Assembly (NCBI RefSeq): GCF_011290485.1
Contig: NZ_CP048029.1
Span: 558,001 to 622,000 of the forward strand
Direction of reading: 5' to 3'
Length of the DNA stretch: 64,000 nt
Origin: Caldichromatium japonicum
Lineage (GTDB): Bacteria > Pseudomonadota > Gammaproteobacteria > Chromatiales > Chromatiaceae
In this document: piece by piece, positions 8,026 through 17,998 of the stretch
How the letters are laid out: each line of letters starts with the position of its first letter
How positions within the stretch are numbered: the first letter of the stretch is position 1
Translations under genes and position numbers: made by a program
The notes under the pieces: model-generated
The model's database searches: none
Seen by the model: the letters and a program-made list of their open reading frames with translations, nothing else
Told to the model about the DNA's origin: nothing

Positions 8026-8105
8026 ACAAGGCTTGATCCTTGAGGGATGAATAGCGATCTTGCTAGTCTTAGATATTTTGGTGTTTTTGACCCTTTGCTG
8101 CCAAG

Positions 8106-9329
8106 ATGCAGATTGATCCCACTATCATGGATCCTATTGAGCGATCGCTGGTCCTCATCCATCGCGGGACCGAGGAGATCTTGTTGCCAGACGCCTTGCG
8201 TAAGAAAATTGAGGAAGGGCGTCCTTTACGCATCAAGGCCGGTTTTGACCCGACGGCCCCCGACCTCCATCTGGGTCATACCGTGCTCCTTAACAAGCTG
8301 CGCCAGTTTCAGGAGCTTGGGCACGAGGTCCTGTTCTTGATCGGCGACTTCACCGCCATGATCGGAGACCCTACGGGCAAAAGCGCAACCCGCAAGCCGC
8401 TCTCGCGCGAAGAGGTCGAGCGCAATGCCCAGACCTATAAGGATCAGGTCTTTCGCATTTTAGACCCCGCCAAGACCCAGGTCCTCTTCAACAGCCAGTG
8501 GCTGGATCAACTGGGTGCCACGGGTCTAATCCAGTTGGCCGCGCGCCAGACCGTTGCCCGCATGCTGGAGCGGGAAGACTTTGCCAAGCGCTACAAATCC
8601 GGCCAGCCGATCGCGATCCACGAGTTCCTCTATCCGCTCCTCCAGGGCTATGACTCGGTGGTGCTCCGCGCCGACGTCGAGCTCGGCGGGACCGATCAAA
8701 GGTTCAATCTCCTGATGGGCCGCCAGCTCCAAGAGGACTATGGCCAAGAGCCTCAGGTCGTCATCACCCTGCCGCTCCTCGAGGGTTTGGACGGCGTTCA
8801 AAAGATGTCGAAATCGCTCGGCAACTATGTGGGGATCACCGACCCTCCCGAGGAGATGTTCGGCAAGCTGATGTCGATCTCGGACGAGCTGATGTGGCGT
8901 TATTTTGAGCTCTTGAGCTTCCGCGATCTCTCCGAGATCGTCGCCATGCGCCAAGCTGTAGCAGAGGGCGCCAATCCGCGCGACATCAAGTTTGAATTAG
9001 CCTTAGAACTCGTCGGGCGCTTTCACGGCGCAGAGCAGGCGCGCCGCGCCCAGGAATCCTTCATCGCCCGCTTCCAAAAGGGGCAGATGCCCGAAGAGAT
9101 AGAGCAATTGGAGCTTAGCTGCGCCGAGGATAGCGGAATGTCGCTTGGCTATCTGCTCAAGGCGGCAGGTCTGGTCGCCAGCACCTCAGAGGGCATCCGC
9201 ATGGTACAGCAAGGGGCGGTGCGGATCGATGGCGAACGCATCTCCAATCCCCGCCACCTGTGCGCCCGCGGCAGCGAACACGTCTATCAGGTCGGAAAAC
9301 ACCGCTTCGCGCGGGTGCGTCTGATTTAA
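8106..9329 (+). CDS. tyrS: Tyrosyl-tRNA synthetase
   Basis: A 407-aa class I synthetase that charges tRNA-Tyr. The HIGH-like motif is [10 protein letters not shown] (about 53-58) and the KMSKS motif is intact (about 238). [10 protein letters not shown] and [13 protein letters not shown] are typical of the TyrRS group found in pseudomonads and purple bacteria (TyrZ-type). A C-terminal S4 RNA-binding domain is present ([20 protein letters not shown]). Start ATG 8106 is used; ATG 8127 is possible. Monocistronic in appearance. Confidence 0.96.
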   Translation: MQIDPTIMDPIERSLVLIHRGTEEILLPDALRKKIEEGRPLRIKAGFDPTAPDLHLGHTVLLNKLRQFQELGHEVLFLIGDFTAMIGDPTGKSATRKPLSREEVERNAQTYKDQVFRILDPAKTQVLFNSQWLDQLGATGLIQLAARQTVARMLEREDFAKRYKSGQPIAIHEFLYPLLQGYDSVVLRADVELGGTDQRFNLLMGRQLQEDYGQEPQVVITLPLLEGLDGVQKMSKSLGNYVGITDPPEEMFGKLMSISDELMWRYFELLSFRDLSEIVAMRQAVAEGANPRDIKFELALELVGRFHGAEQARRAQESFIARFQKGQMPEEIEQLELSCAEDSGMSLGYLLKAAGLVASTSEGIRMVQQGAVRIDGERISNPRHLCARGSEHVYQVGKHRFARVRLI

Positions 9330-9428
9330 GGTAAGCAGATGGGATGGGCACTGGTAGCGCCTACCCTGCTAGTTTTGGGGTGCCGGCGCCCATCGGCATC
9401 TAACCCTGTCTAGCCCGTCTCCTAAGGC

Positions 9429-10358
9429 TCAATGACCCAACAAGGCATCGAGATGGGCGGCGACCGACCTTCCCAAGGCCGACAATGCATAGCCGCCTTC
9501 GAGACAGGAAACGATCCGCCCTTGGGCATGCCGCTCGGCGATGCGTTTGAGTTCGCGCGTCATCCAGGCGTAATCGGCCTCGCGTAGATTGAAGTGCGCC
9601 ATGTCGTCCTCGGCATGACCGTCGAAGCCCGCCGAGACCAGGATGAGTTGTGGCGCGAACTCATCGACCCTTGTCAGCCATCTCGACTCGACCGCGGCCT
9701 TGAATGCCTGACCATCGGTACGCGCGGGCAGGGGTAGATTGATGACATTGGGGGCGCAGGTGTCAGCTCCAGTCCCTGGATAAAAGGGGTGTTGGAAGCT
9801 CGAGCAAAAGAGGATGTGCTCGTCGTTGAGTACGATCTCCTCGGTGCCATTGCCGTGGTGGACATCGAAATCGACGATGGCGACCCGCTGGAGTCCATGC
9901 TGTTCCAGGGCATGAAGAGCGGCGATGGCGACATTGTTGAAGAGACAAAAGCCGCTGCCGCTCGCCCGTCCAGCATGGTGTCCTGGCGGGCGGATGGCGC
10001 AGAATGCAGCATGATGGCGCCCTGCCAACACCAGATCGACGCCAAGGATGGCAGCGCCGGCGGCATGCAAGGCCGCCTCCAAGGTGCGATGATTCATGGC
10101 GGTGTCGCCATCGATCCATACCAGGACATCACCGACCCGGGGGGCAGCCGACCGGATCATCTCGATATAGTCCAGGTCATGGACGCGGGCGATCTGTTCG
10201 AGACTGGCCGGTGGTGCATCATAATGGGTCAAGAGCATCTCGATGCCCGCGGCGATCAGCCGGTCCTGGATCGCAGACAGGCGCTCTGGGCATTCGGGAT
10301 GATGGGCGCCCATGCGATGTTCGCGGCAAACAGGATGTGAAATAAATGCCAGATTCAT
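9429..10358 (-). CDS. Histone deacetylase family protein (acetyl-lysine or acetylpolyamine deacetylase)
   Basis: A 309-aa zinc-dependent deacetylase of the arginase/HDAC fold. The catalytic blocks are all present: RPPGHHAG (tandem His), DFDVHHGNGT (Zn ligands Asp and His) and SAGFDGHAEDD (third ligand). The start is placed at 10358 (MNLAFISHP), where the family begins; 47 extra upstream codons look non-native. It is divergent from the Pat-type acetyltransferase at 10760, which suggests the two form a reversible protein-acetylation pair, though a polyamine or small-molecule substrate is also possible. Confidence 0.88.
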   Translation of the reverse strand: MNLAFISHPVCREHRMGAHHPECPERLSAIQDRLIAAGIEMLLTHYDAPPASLEQIARVHDLDYIEMIRSAAPRVGDVLVWIDGDTAMNHRTLEAALHAAGAAILGVDLVLAGRHHAAFCAIRPPGHHAGRASGSGFCLFNNVAIAALHALEQHGLQRVAIVDFDVHHGNGTEEIVLNDEHILFCSSFQHPFYPGTGADTCAPNVINLPLPARTDGQAFKAAVESRWLTRVDEFAPQLILVSAGFDGHAEDDMAHFNLREADYAWMTRELKRIAERHAQGRIVSCLEGGYALSALGRSVAAHLDALLGH

Positions 10359-10759
10359 GACGAGAGCACCCTGCGTGGATGTTGACTCGTGCCCGTTTGC
10401 GGGTGGTGTACGGTGTCCCAGTGCGGGAAGGGCCTGCAGACGATATCTGACGCCGCTGGGCCAGTTTCTCCGAGCAGGGACCCTGTCATCATTTTGCAAA
10501 ACGGGGATTCATCTAACAATGTTTTAAAGGGACGACCCTGTTCAACTGGCTTGCGGATACCTTAGTTAGCATCTTCCGCTCGCTTGCGCCGACTGTGCAA
10601 AACGGCGAACGTGCTGTGAGGGCCGGCGATCCGAACGGCGCCATCCCGTCGCCTGTTTCTGAGCACCGCCCAAGGGCGGGGCAGACAATGAGAGATGCAG
10701 AGGTTGGGCAATGGCATCCCGCACCCCTCCGGAAAGAACCGATACGCGCGAATCCTCCT
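10359..10759. promoter_or_regulatory. 400-bp divergent intergenic region (deacetylase / Pat)
   Basis: No convincing gene is visible here. The region must hold the promoters of both divergent genes. A short inverted repeat CCGCCC-AA-GGGCGG lies at 10666-10679. The frame of the acetyltransferase is open upstream to 10595, but this part lacks family similarity, so the gene start is placed at 10760. Confidence 0.35.
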
Positions 10760-13438
10760 ATGCGTTTGACCGACATCGATCAACTCTTCACCCCCACGGC
10801 GGTCGCGGTTTTCGGTGCAAGCGAGCAGCCCACTTCGATCGGCGGCTTGGTCTTTCGCAACCTGCTTGCTGGCGGTTATAAGGGACAGTGCTACGCCGTC
10901 AATCCCAAATATGCCCAGATTCTGGACCACCCCTGCTATAAGCACTTGAGCGAGATCGACAAGCAGATCGATCTCGCTTTGATTGCGATCCCCGCCGATC
11001 AGGTGCCTGCGGTGCTCGATCAGTGCGGCAGCTATGGCGTCAAGGCAGCAGTGGTCTATTCGGCTGGGTTTGCCGAGCGCGGCGAGATAGGGTTGGCGTT
11101 ACAGGAGCGGATGGTCGAGGCGGCGCGGCGCAACCGCATCCGGGTCATGGGGCCGAATTGTCTAGGGGTGATACGCCCCCAGCATGCGCTGAATGCAAGT
11201 GTTGCTGAACACCTGCCGCGCCGCGGCAATGTGGCCCTGGTTTCGCAATCGGGTGCGATCTGCACCGCCATGATCGACTGGGCCGAGTCGCGCGGGGTGG
11301 GCTTTTCGGTGGTCGTGTCTTTGGGTGCAGCGGCGGATGTCGATTTCGGGGATGTCCTGGACTATCTGGCGCTCGATCCCCAGACCCAGTGCATCCTGCT
11401 CTATGTCGAGGGGGTGCGCAATGCCCGTCATTTCATGAGCGGTCTGCGCGCCGCGGCCCGCATCAAACCCGTCGTGGTCGTCAAGGCTGGGCGTCATCCG
11501 GCCGGTACGCGGGCGATCAAGTCGCATACCGGTGGGTTCGTCGGCTCGGCCGAGGTCTTTCGGGCGGTCACCGAGCGGGCGGGTGTGGTGCAGGTGGGCA
11601 ACCTGGAACAGCTCTTTGCCGCTGCTCAGGTCTTTGGGGCGCGGCGGCGCCTGCATGGCGATCGCATCGCCATCATCACCAATGGCGGCGGCCCCGGGGT
11701 GCTCGCCGCTGACCGCGCGGTCGAGCTCGGACTACGTCTGGCGACCCTTTCGGACAAGACCCGTCAGACCCTCGAACAGGTCCTTCCCGATCATTGGTCG
11801 CATGGCAACCCCATCGACATCATCGGGGATGCCACGCCCGAGCGTTATCGCGCTGCCTTGACCGCCTGTCTTGCTGATCCCGAGGTCGATGGGGTGCTGT
11901 GCATCTTTTCCCCTCTGGTCTTTGCCGATCCGTTGACCGCGGCCCAACAGGTTGTCGAAGCCACGCGCGATAGCCGCAAGCCGGTGCTCGCCTGTTGGAT
12001 GGGGGGTGAGCGTGTCCAGGAGGCGCGGACTCTGCTCTCTCAACAGAATCTCCCGCATTTCGACAGTCCTGAAACGGCGATCGAAGCCCTATCGTTCCTG
12101 GCCGCACATCAACGTAATCAAAAACTCTTGATGCAATCGCCGGCGCCGCTCTCCTACGAGGACCCGCCAGACGTCGAGGGAGCGCGCCTGATCATCGAGG
12201 GGGTGATGGCCGAGGGGCGCAAGGTCTTGGGGACCGTCGAGGCCAAGGCGATCCTGGCGGCCTTTCGCATCCCGACAATGCAGGCGATCTTGACCCGTAC
12301 CCCGAACGAGGCGCTGATGTCCGCTGAATCCTTGGGCCTGCCGGTGGTCATGAAGATCAGCTCGCCCGACCTTGAGCACAAGTCAGACGTCGATGGGGTC
12401 AGGCTCAATATCGACGATGCTCAATCGGTGCGCCGTACCTTTACCGAGATCCTAGAACGCGCCCGCCGTCTGCGTCCCGAGGCCCGCCTCGATGGGGTCA
12501 CGGTCGAGCGCATGGTGGCTACCCGTGCGGCCCGCGAGCTGATGATCGCGGTCTTTCGCGACAAGATCTTCGGTCCGGTAATCGCCTTCGGCGCCGGTGG
12601 CGCCACCTTCGAGATCCTCGGTGATCGGGCGCTAGCACTTCCACCGCTCAATGCCTTTATCATCGAGACCCTGATCGACCATACGCGGATCGCGCGGCTG
12701 ATGGGCGCCTTTCAGCACATGCCGCCGATGAACCGGGTAGCGCTCGCGCGCATCCTCCAGCGCGTCTCGGAGATGGTCTGCGAGCTCCCTGAGATCATCG
12801 CCATGGACATTAATCCGCTGATCGGCAACGACAAGGAGGTGATCGCGGTCGATGTGCGCATCAAGGTCGATTATCGCCCGCCGCAGCTCCCCCCCTATGG
12901 CCACATGGCCATCCATCCCTATCCTAGCCATCTGATCGAATGCGTCCAGCTCCCTGATGGTCGGGATCTGATCATCCGCCCGATCCGCCCCGAGGATGCC
13001 GAGATGGAACAGGCATTCGTCCGCGGTCTGTCCGAACAGACCAAGTATTTCCGTTTCATGCAGGCGATCAAGGAGTTGACGCCCGAGATGCTGGTGCGCT
13101 TCACCCAGATCGATTACGACCGCGAGATGGCCCTGATCGGGGTCATGAAGGAGGGCAACGCCGAGATCGAGGTTGGGGTCGCGCGCTATATGGGCCGGCC
13201 AGGCGGCGAGAGCTGCGAGTTTGCCATCGTGGTTTCGGACCAGCATCGTAATCTGGGGATCGGTTCGCGCCTGATGCGCTCGCTTATGCAAAACGCCCGC
13301 TCGCGCGGCTTTCGCACCATGGAGGGTGACGTCCTGGCGGTCAACACCCGCATGCTCGCTCTGGTAAAGTCCCTCGGCTTTCGTATCGAGAATGACCCGC
13401 AAGATCCCGCCCTGAAGCGGGTGATCAAAGTCTTGTGA
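10760..13438 (+). CDS. Pat-type bifunctional acyl-CoA synthetase-like / GNAT lysine acetyltransferase
   Basis: An 892-aa protein with the architecture of E. coli PatZ/YfiQ (886 aa). Domains in order: CoA-binding Rossmann domain (about 8-130, VAVFGASEQPTSIGG); two succinyl-CoA-ligase-like domains (about 145-460, GPNCLGVIRP, KSHTGGFVGS); ATP-grasp (about 490-700, VVMKISSPDLEHKSDVDGV); GNAT domain (about 720-890) with the acetyl-CoA loop HRNLGIGSRLM. The family acetylates lysines, notably of acetyl-CoA synthetase. The start MRLTDIDQLF at 10760 fits family N-termini. Confidence 0.9.
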   Translation: MRLTDIDQLFTPTAVAVFGASEQPTSIGGLVFRNLLAGGYKGQCYAVNPKYAQILDHPCYKHLSEIDKQIDLALIAIPADQVPAVLDQCGSYGVKAAVVYSAGFAERGEIGLALQERMVEAARRNRIRVMGPNCLGVIRPQHALNASVAEHLPRRGNVALVSQSGAICTAMIDWAESRGVGFSVVVSLGAAADVDFGDVLDYLALDPQTQCILLYVEGVRNARHFMSGLRAAARIKPVVVVKAGRHPAGTRAIKSHTGGFVGSAEVFRAVTERAGVVQVGNLEQLFAAAQVFGARRRLHGDRIAIITNGGGPGVLAADRAVELGLRLATLSDKTRQTLEQVLPDHWSHGNPIDIIGDATPERYRAALTACLADPEVDGVLCIFSPLVFADPLTAAQQVVEATRDSRKPVLACWMGGERVQEARTLLSQQNLPHFDSPETAIEALSFLAAHQRNQKLLMQSPAPLSYEDPPDVEGARLIIEGVMAEGRKVLGTVEAKAILAAFRIPTMQAILTRTPNEALMSAESLGLPVVMKISSPDLEHKSDVDGVRLNIDDAQSVRRTFTEILERARRLRPEARLDGVTVERMVATRAARELMIAVFRDKIFGPVIAFGAGGATFEILGDRALALPPLNAFIIETLIDHTRIARLMGAFQHMPPMNRVALARILQRVSEMVCELPEIIAMDINPLIGNDKEVIAVDVRIKVDYRPPQLPPYGHMAIHPYPSHLIECVQLPDGRDLIIRPIRPEDAEMEQAFVRGLSEQTKYFRFMQAIKELTPEMLVRFTQIDYDREMALIGVMKEGNAEIEVGVARYMGRPGGESCEFAIVVSDQHRNLGIGSRLMRSLMQNARSRGFRTMEGDVLAVNTRMLALVKSLGFRIENDPQDPALKRVIKVL

Positions 13439-13502
13439 GGTTCGAGCTGTGTTGTCTATGGATTGGCTTTCGCCGGGATGCTTGCTGAGACGGCGTCGAG
13501 GG

Positions 13503-13523
13503 AGGGTACGCAATGCGTACCCT
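13503..13523. terminator. Hairpin between convergent genes
   Basis: AGGGTACGCA-A-TGCGTACCCT, a 10-bp perfect stem overlapping the nadB stop codon and lying 64 bp past the end of the acetyltransferase gene. A shared bidirectional terminator is the simplest reading; no T-run is obvious. Confidence 0.5.
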
Positions 13524-15147
13524 ACATCTTGCGCGGGCGGTAATGATCGGGGATCAGGATCGTCGGCTGGCGTTGACTCGGGTCCTTGAAAGGATAGTCG
13601 AGGGTGTAATGCAGCCCGCGGCTTTCGCGTCGCCTCAGTGCCGATTGGATGATGAGGTCGGCCACCTCGATGAGGTTGCGAAGCTCGATCAGGTCGTTGC
13701 TGACCCGAAAGTGGCTGTAATACTCGACCACTTCGTGCGCGAGGAGATCGACCCGGTGCTTGGCGCGATAAAGCCTCTTGTTGGTGCGCACGATCCCGAC
13801 ATAGTCCCACATGAAGCGCCTGAGTTCCTCCCAGTTGTGCGCCACCACCACCTCCTCATCGGGCTCGGTGACCCGGCTTTCGTCCCAGGGCGGGGCCTCG
13901 GGGGGCGGCGGGACCTCCGCGATCCGCCGGCTGATGTCGGCGGCTGCGGATTCGGCATAGACCAGGCATTCCAAGAGCGAATTACTGGCCATGCGGTTGG
14001 CACCATGCAATCCCGTATAGGCCGTCTCGCCGATGGCATAGAGCCCGGGGAGGTCGGTATGCGCCTGGCGGTCGACTATTACCCCGCCGCAGGTGTAATG
14101 CGCCGCCGGCACCACGGGGATCGGCTCGCGGGTGATGTCGATCCCAAGCTCCAGGCAGCGCTGATGGATGGTCGGGAAGTGCTCGATGATGAAATCGGCG
14201 GGGCGGTGCGAGATGTCGAGATAGACACAGGCGCTCCCTAAGCGTTTCATCTCGTGATCGATGGCGCGGGCCACGATGTCGCGCGGGGCAAGCTCGGTGC
14301 GCGGGTCGAAGCGATGCATGAAAGGCTCGCCATTGGGCAGAAGGAGACGTGCGCCCTCGCCGCGCAGGGCCTCGGTGATCAAGAACGACCGCGCCTCTGG
14401 GTGATAAAGACAGGTGGGATGGAACTGCATGAACTCCATGTTCGCCACCCGGCAGCCCGCCCGCCAGGCCATGGCGATCCCATCCCCCGTCGAGACGTCG
14501 GGATTGCTGGTATAGAGATAGACCTTATTGGCCCCGCCGGTGGCGAGCGCCACGAATCGAGCGAGAAAGGTTTCGACCTTGCCGGTCTTGAGATCTAGGA
14601 TATAGGCGCCCAGACAGCGATGGTCGCTGCTCTCTGGCAGGTGGCGGCTGGTGATCAGATCGACGGCGATGTGGTGTTCATAGATCGTCACATTGGTACG
14701 TGCGCGCGCCTGGGCCTCGAGGGTCGTGGCGATCGCGCGGCCGGTGGCATCCGCGGCATGGACCACTCGCCGATGGGTATGCCCCCCCTCGCGGGTCAGG
14801 TGATACCCCCCGCCGTTTTCGCTATCTCGGGTAAACTCCACCCCTTGGTCGAGAAGCCAGCGGATATTGTCAGGGCCGCGCGCTACGACATGGCGCACCA
14901 CCTCGGGATCGCACAACCCAGCGCCCGTCTTGAGGGTGTCCTGGACATGCGATTCAATGGAGTCATGGGCATCGAGGACCGCCGAGATCCCGCCTTGGGC
15001 ATAGAGGGTGCTGCCTTCCTTGAGCTCACGCTTGGAGACGAGTCCGACCGAAAGATGTGGGTCGAGGCGTAAGGCAAGGCTCAAGCCTGCAGCGCCGCTG
15101 CCCAGGATCAGGACGTCGTGGCGGTAGAGGGGACTGGCTGCTGACAT
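13522..15147 (-). CDS. nadB: L-aspartate oxidase
   Basis: A 541-aa FAD enzyme that oxidises L-aspartate to iminoaspartate, the first step of de novo NAD synthesis. The dinucleotide-binding start is [18 protein letters not shown] (about 10-28), followed by [20 protein letters not shown], the active-site region [20 protein letters not shown] and the helical C-terminal domain (about 430-541). The size is normal. It is divergent from rpoE, a gammaproteobacterial arrangement. Confidence 0.96.
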   Translation of the reverse strand: MSAASPLYRHDVLILGSGAAGLSLALRLDPHLSVGLVSKRELKEGSTLYAQGGISAVLDAHDSIESHVQDTLKTGAGLCDPEVVRHVVARGPDNIRWLLDQGVEFTRDSENGGGYHLTREGGHTHRRVVHAADATGRAIATTLEAQARARTNVTIYEHHIAVDLITSRHLPESSDHRCLGAYILDLKTGKVETFLARFVALATGGANKVYLYTSNPDVSTGDGIAMAWRAGCRVANMEFMQFHPTCLYHPEARSFLITEALRGEGARLLLPNGEPFMHRFDPRTELAPRDIVARAIDHEMKRLGSACVYLDISHRPADFIIEHFPTIHQRCLELGIDITREPIPVVPAAHYTCGGVIVDRQAHTDLPGLYAIGETAYTGLHGANRMASNSLLECLVYAESAAADISRRIAEVPPPPEAPPWDESRVTEPDEEVVVAHNWEELRRFMWDYVGIVRTNKRLYRAKHRVDLLAHEVVEYYSHFRVSNDLIELRNLIEVADLIIQSALRRRESRGLHYTLDYPFKDPSQRQPTILIPDHYRPRKM

Positions 15148-15265
15148 GGTGACTGACCTGCGCTGTCGCTGTCATAAAGCTGTAAGGTTGTCGATTTTCC
15201 GCCTTGGATCAAGTGTTCGTGCCTCACCCCAAAAAACAGGTGTCGTTAGATTTGACCTTAGCCAA

Positions 15266-15292
15266 GAACTTATTCATCAGCGGGTGGTCAAT
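15266..15292 (+). promoter_or_regulatory. Sigma-E type promoter for rpoE operon
   Basis: GAACTT at 15266-15271, a 16-bp spacer and TCAAT at 15288-15292 match the ECF sigma-E consensus GAACTT-N16-TCAAA/TCTGA. It is 42 bp upstream of the rpoE start, so autoregulation of the operon is likely. Confidence 0.75.
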
Positions 15293-15333
15293 CGCTCTTG
15301 AGTCAGGCTTACTAGCACAAGCGGGTTGGCGGG

Positions 15334-15912
15334 ATGCCTGAGCGCCACACCGATCAAGAGCTGGTGAGACGGGCTCAGCAAGGCGACAAGCGCGCCTTTG
15401 ATCTCCTGGTGATCAAATACCAGCAAAAGATTGCCGGGCTTATCGCACACTATGTGCGTGATACGGACGAGATCCTGGATATCGCCCAGGAGGCGTTCAT
15501 CAAGGCCTATCGCGCCTTACCAAGTTTTCGCGGCGAGAGCGCCTTTTACACCTGGCTCTACCGGATCGCCGTGAATACGGTCAAGAACCACCTAGCGACC
15601 CAGGGGCGGCGTCCGCCGGGTGAAGACATCGAGGCCGAACTGGCTGAACAATTGGATATCGGCGGACGGTTGCGTGAGCATGCGACACCTGAACGCCATC
15701 TCTTAAGCGAGGAGATTGCGATGAAGGTCCAGCATACCCTCGACGATCTGCCCGACGAGTTGCGGACCGCGCTAGTCCTGCGCGAGATCGAGGGCATGAG
15801 CTATGAAGAGATCGCTACAGCGATGAAGTGCCCGATTGGAACCGTGCGCTCGCGGATCTTCCGCGCACGGGAGGCGATCGATAAACGGCTCAAGGCCCTG
15901 CTCGAGGACTAA
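15334..15912 (+). CDS. rpoE: RNA polymerase sigma factor RpoE (sigma-E/AlgU)
   Basis: A 192-aa ECF sigma factor directing the envelope-stress regulon. Region 2 (about 25-90, YVRDTDEILDIAQEAFIKAY and FRGESAFYTWLYRIAVNTVK) and region 4 (about 130-185, LPDELRTALVLREIEGMSYE) are typical of sigma-E/AlgU. First gene of the conserved rpoE-rseA-rseB-rseC-mucD set. Confidence 0.97.
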   Translation: MPERHTDQELVRRAQQGDKRAFDLLVIKYQQKIAGLIAHYVRDTDEILDIAQEAFIKAYRALPSFRGESAFYTWLYRIAVNTVKNHLATQGRRPPGEDIEAELAEQLDIGGRLREHATPERHLLSEEIAMKVQHTLDDLPDELRTALVLREIEGMSYEEIATAMKCPIGTVRSRIFRAREAIDKRLKALLED

Positions 15913-15990
15913 ATACTGGCTGAACGAGCTGTTCAGCGCCCCTTGTGGCGGGCGCTCCATCCAAAGACGATCAGCAGGGGCTTGAGAACC

Positions 15991-16539
15991 ATGAGCGAGG
16001 AGTACCGACAACGGCTTTCTGAATTGCAGGACGGTGAACTGGCTGAGCAGCAGATCAATGACCTGCTCGATGCAGTTGCCTCCGATCCTGCGCTGCGCGC
16101 TTGCTGGGAGCGTTATGCGCTCATCGGCCAGGCATTGCGCGGTGAGGGCATCGACCCGGGGGTACGGATTCTGGCCGAGCGGGTGCGGTCGGTCGTGCAG
16201 ACCGCACCGGTCATCGGCACACCGGCACAGATCCATCCCTGGCCGCGCCATGCCCCACACCGGCTAACCACGTGGGCGCTCGCGGCCTCTGTAGTCCTGG
16301 TCGCGGTGCTGGCCCTGCCGCTGATAATGCAAGATCGATCCAGGCTGCAGACCTCCCCCTCCCTTGCCGCGCGTCTGCCTCAACAGTCACCCGAAGTGCA
16401 GCGCTGGCAGATCGAGCGCCCCGAGTTTGCCAGCAAGCTGGACCGCTATCTTGTCACCCATCAGGCCGCAGCCCCAGCAACTGCAGCTCAAGGATTTCTG
16501 CCTTATGTCACGCTCGTCAGTCATCCCGTCGGCCGCTGA
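15991..16539 (+). CDS. rseA: Anti-sigma factor RseA/MucA
   Basis: A 182-aa single-pass protein with a cytoplasmic sigma-E-binding domain (about 1-75, QRLSELQDGELAEQQINDLL), a transmembrane helix (about 92-112, TTWALAASVVLVAVLALPLI) and a periplasmic domain. Proteolysis of this protein releases RpoE. The start at 15991 gives the standard MSEEYRQRLSEL; a longer upstream frame is not needed. Its 3' end overlaps rseB by 35 bp. Confidence 0.92.
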   Translation: MSEEYRQRLSELQDGELAEQQINDLLDAVASDPALRACWERYALIGQALRGEGIDPGVRILAERVRSVVQTAPVIGTPAQIHPWPRHAPHRLTTWALAASVVLVAVLALPLIMQDRSRLQTSPSLAARLPQQSPEVQRWQIERPEFASKLDRYLVTHQAAAPATAAQGFLPYVTLVSHPVGR

Positions 16540-17500
16540 GCGTTGGGCGAGACGCGGCCTCGCCCTGCTCTGCTTACTAGCGGCCTGGGGTGTCGGCGCC
16601 GAAGGGCCAACGGAACCCTCGGCCCCACCTGAGATCCTGCTCGCCCGCATGAATCAGGCCCTGCGCTCACTCGATTACGATGGGATCGTCGTCTATCTCC
16701 ATCAAAATCATCTCGAGACCCTGAGTCTCGATCACCGGATTCGCGACGGCCAGATCGCTGAGCGCCTGATTGCGCTCAGCGGACCGATCCGCGCCGTGGC
16801 GCGCGGCGCCGACCGCCTCAATTGCGTGCTCCCCGATGGGCGACCGATCTCGGTCGAGCGCACTGGCGGCACCGGGGTGCTGGATACCGAAGGGATCGAT
16901 CCAGAGTCTTTAAGGGCTTATTACCAGATCGAATATCTGGGTGTCTCACGCATCGCCGGGCGTGAGACCGAGGTCGTCGGGATCCTGCCCAAGGACGATC
17001 TGCGCTATGGTTATCGTTTTTATATCGACCGCACCACGGCCCTGCCGCTCAAATCCGACCTGATCGACCGGCAGCAAGAGCCGCTGGAACAGCTCATGTT
17101 CACCACGATCAATATCCATCCGGCCTTGCAGTTGCCCGCGATCCCCCCTCAGCCGACTCCCTCCATCCGCCGCGCCCCCGCCACGGCAACGAGTAGCGCC
17201 TGGCGCTTCGATCCCCAACCCGCGGGCTTTACCCTCGTGATGGAGCGGCGCATCACCCAACCTGAGGGGACCGTGGCCGAGCATTTTCTCTTTACCGATC
17301 GCCTCTCCTCCTATTCGGTCTATATCGAGCTGGCCAGCGCGGACGCGCTCGAGGGACCGGCCAGTATCGGTTCGGTCCATGCAGCAGGTCGGCGCCTGGG
17401 CGATTATCAGATCATTGCCGTCGGTGAGGTGCCGCAGATGACGGTCGAGGCATCGGTCGCCGCTGTACACCGCATTGCTTCCCAGGGTGATCGGCCATGA
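16505..17500 (+). CDS. rseB: Periplasmic sigma-E regulator RseB/MucB
   Basis: A 331-aa protein beginning MSRSSVIPSAAERWARR with a signal peptide (GLALLCLLAAWGVGAEG). The mature part contains the MucB/RseB N-terminal (LLARMNQALRSLDYDGIVVY) and C-terminal (WRFDPQPAGFTLVMERR) domains. It binds RseA in the periplasm and protects it from DegS until mislocalised outer-membrane components appear. Start ATG 16505 has AAGGA upstream and overlaps the end of rseA. Confidence 0.93.
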   Translation: MSRSSVIPSAAERWARRGLALLCLLAAWGVGAEGPTEPSAPPEILLARMNQALRSLDYDGIVVYLHQNHLETLSLDHRIRDGQIAERLIALSGPIRAVARGADRLNCVLPDGRPISVERTGGTGVLDTEGIDPESLRAYYQIEYLGVSRIAGRETEVVGILPKDDLRYGYRFYIDRTTALPLKSDLIDRQQEPLEQLMFTTINIHPALQLPAIPPQPTPSIRRAPATATSSAWRFDPQPAGFTLVMERRITQPEGTVAEHFLFTDRLSSYSVYIELASADALEGPASIGSVHAAGRRLGDYQIIAVGEVPQMTVEASVAAVHRIASQGDRP

Positions 17501-17940
17501 TCGAGGAGGCTGCCACTGTCATCGCCGTCGAAGGCGAATGGGCGCAGGTCTCCGCTATGCGTCAGGCCGCCTGTGGGCAATGTGGGGCTCAGGGAGCTTG
17601 CGGCACCGCCATGATCGCGCGGTTGTTTCCAGGCCATGACTCGGTGCTGCGTGTCCATAATCCGATCGGCGCTCGGGTCGGCGAACGGGTCGCGCTTGGA
17701 TTGGCAACGGGGGTGATGCTGCGGCTGACGGCACTGGCCTATCTGATGCCCGCTGCTGCCCTCATCCTGGGCGCAGTCCTCGGCGAGCGCCTGGGCGGTC
17801 CGCATGCCGGGCCTGCCAGCATCCTAGGCGCCCTGAGCGGCCTGGGGCTAGCATTCTGGTTACTCGGCATTTACAGTTTGCGGCTGGCCCGTCAACCAGC
17901 GCATCAGCCCGTGATCCTCAGGCGCCTGGATGATGCTTAA
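17497..17940 (+). CDS. rseC: RseC/MucC family membrane protein
   Basis: A 147-aa protein with an N-terminal Cys cluster (AACGQCGAQGACG, about 24-36) and two transmembrane helices (about 78-98 and 105-127). The start codon overlaps the rseB stop (ATGA). RseC proteins modulate sigma-E activity and have been linked to redox systems through the Cys motif. Confidence 0.92.
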   Translation: MIEEAATVIAVEGEWAQVSAMRQAACGQCGAQGACGTAMIARLFPGHDSVLRVHNPIGARVGERVALGLATGVMLRLTALAYLMPAAALILGAVLGERLGGPHAGPASILGALSGLGLAFWLLGIYSLRLARQPAHQPVILRRLDDA

Positions 17941-17998
17941 GACCGCTATCCCCGCTGATTGGTTTTAACAATCAATGTGTTCAGCACTTGGAGTCGCC

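Noticed and set aside
8040-8105. T-box or other riboswitch before tyrS
   Set aside because: Leader is too short and lacks T-box sequence or an antiterminator fold; T-boxes are not expected in this lineage.
11162-13810. Several minus-strand ORFs opposite the acetyltransferase gene
   Set aside because: Shadow frames of a large GC-rich gene; no start signals or family features.
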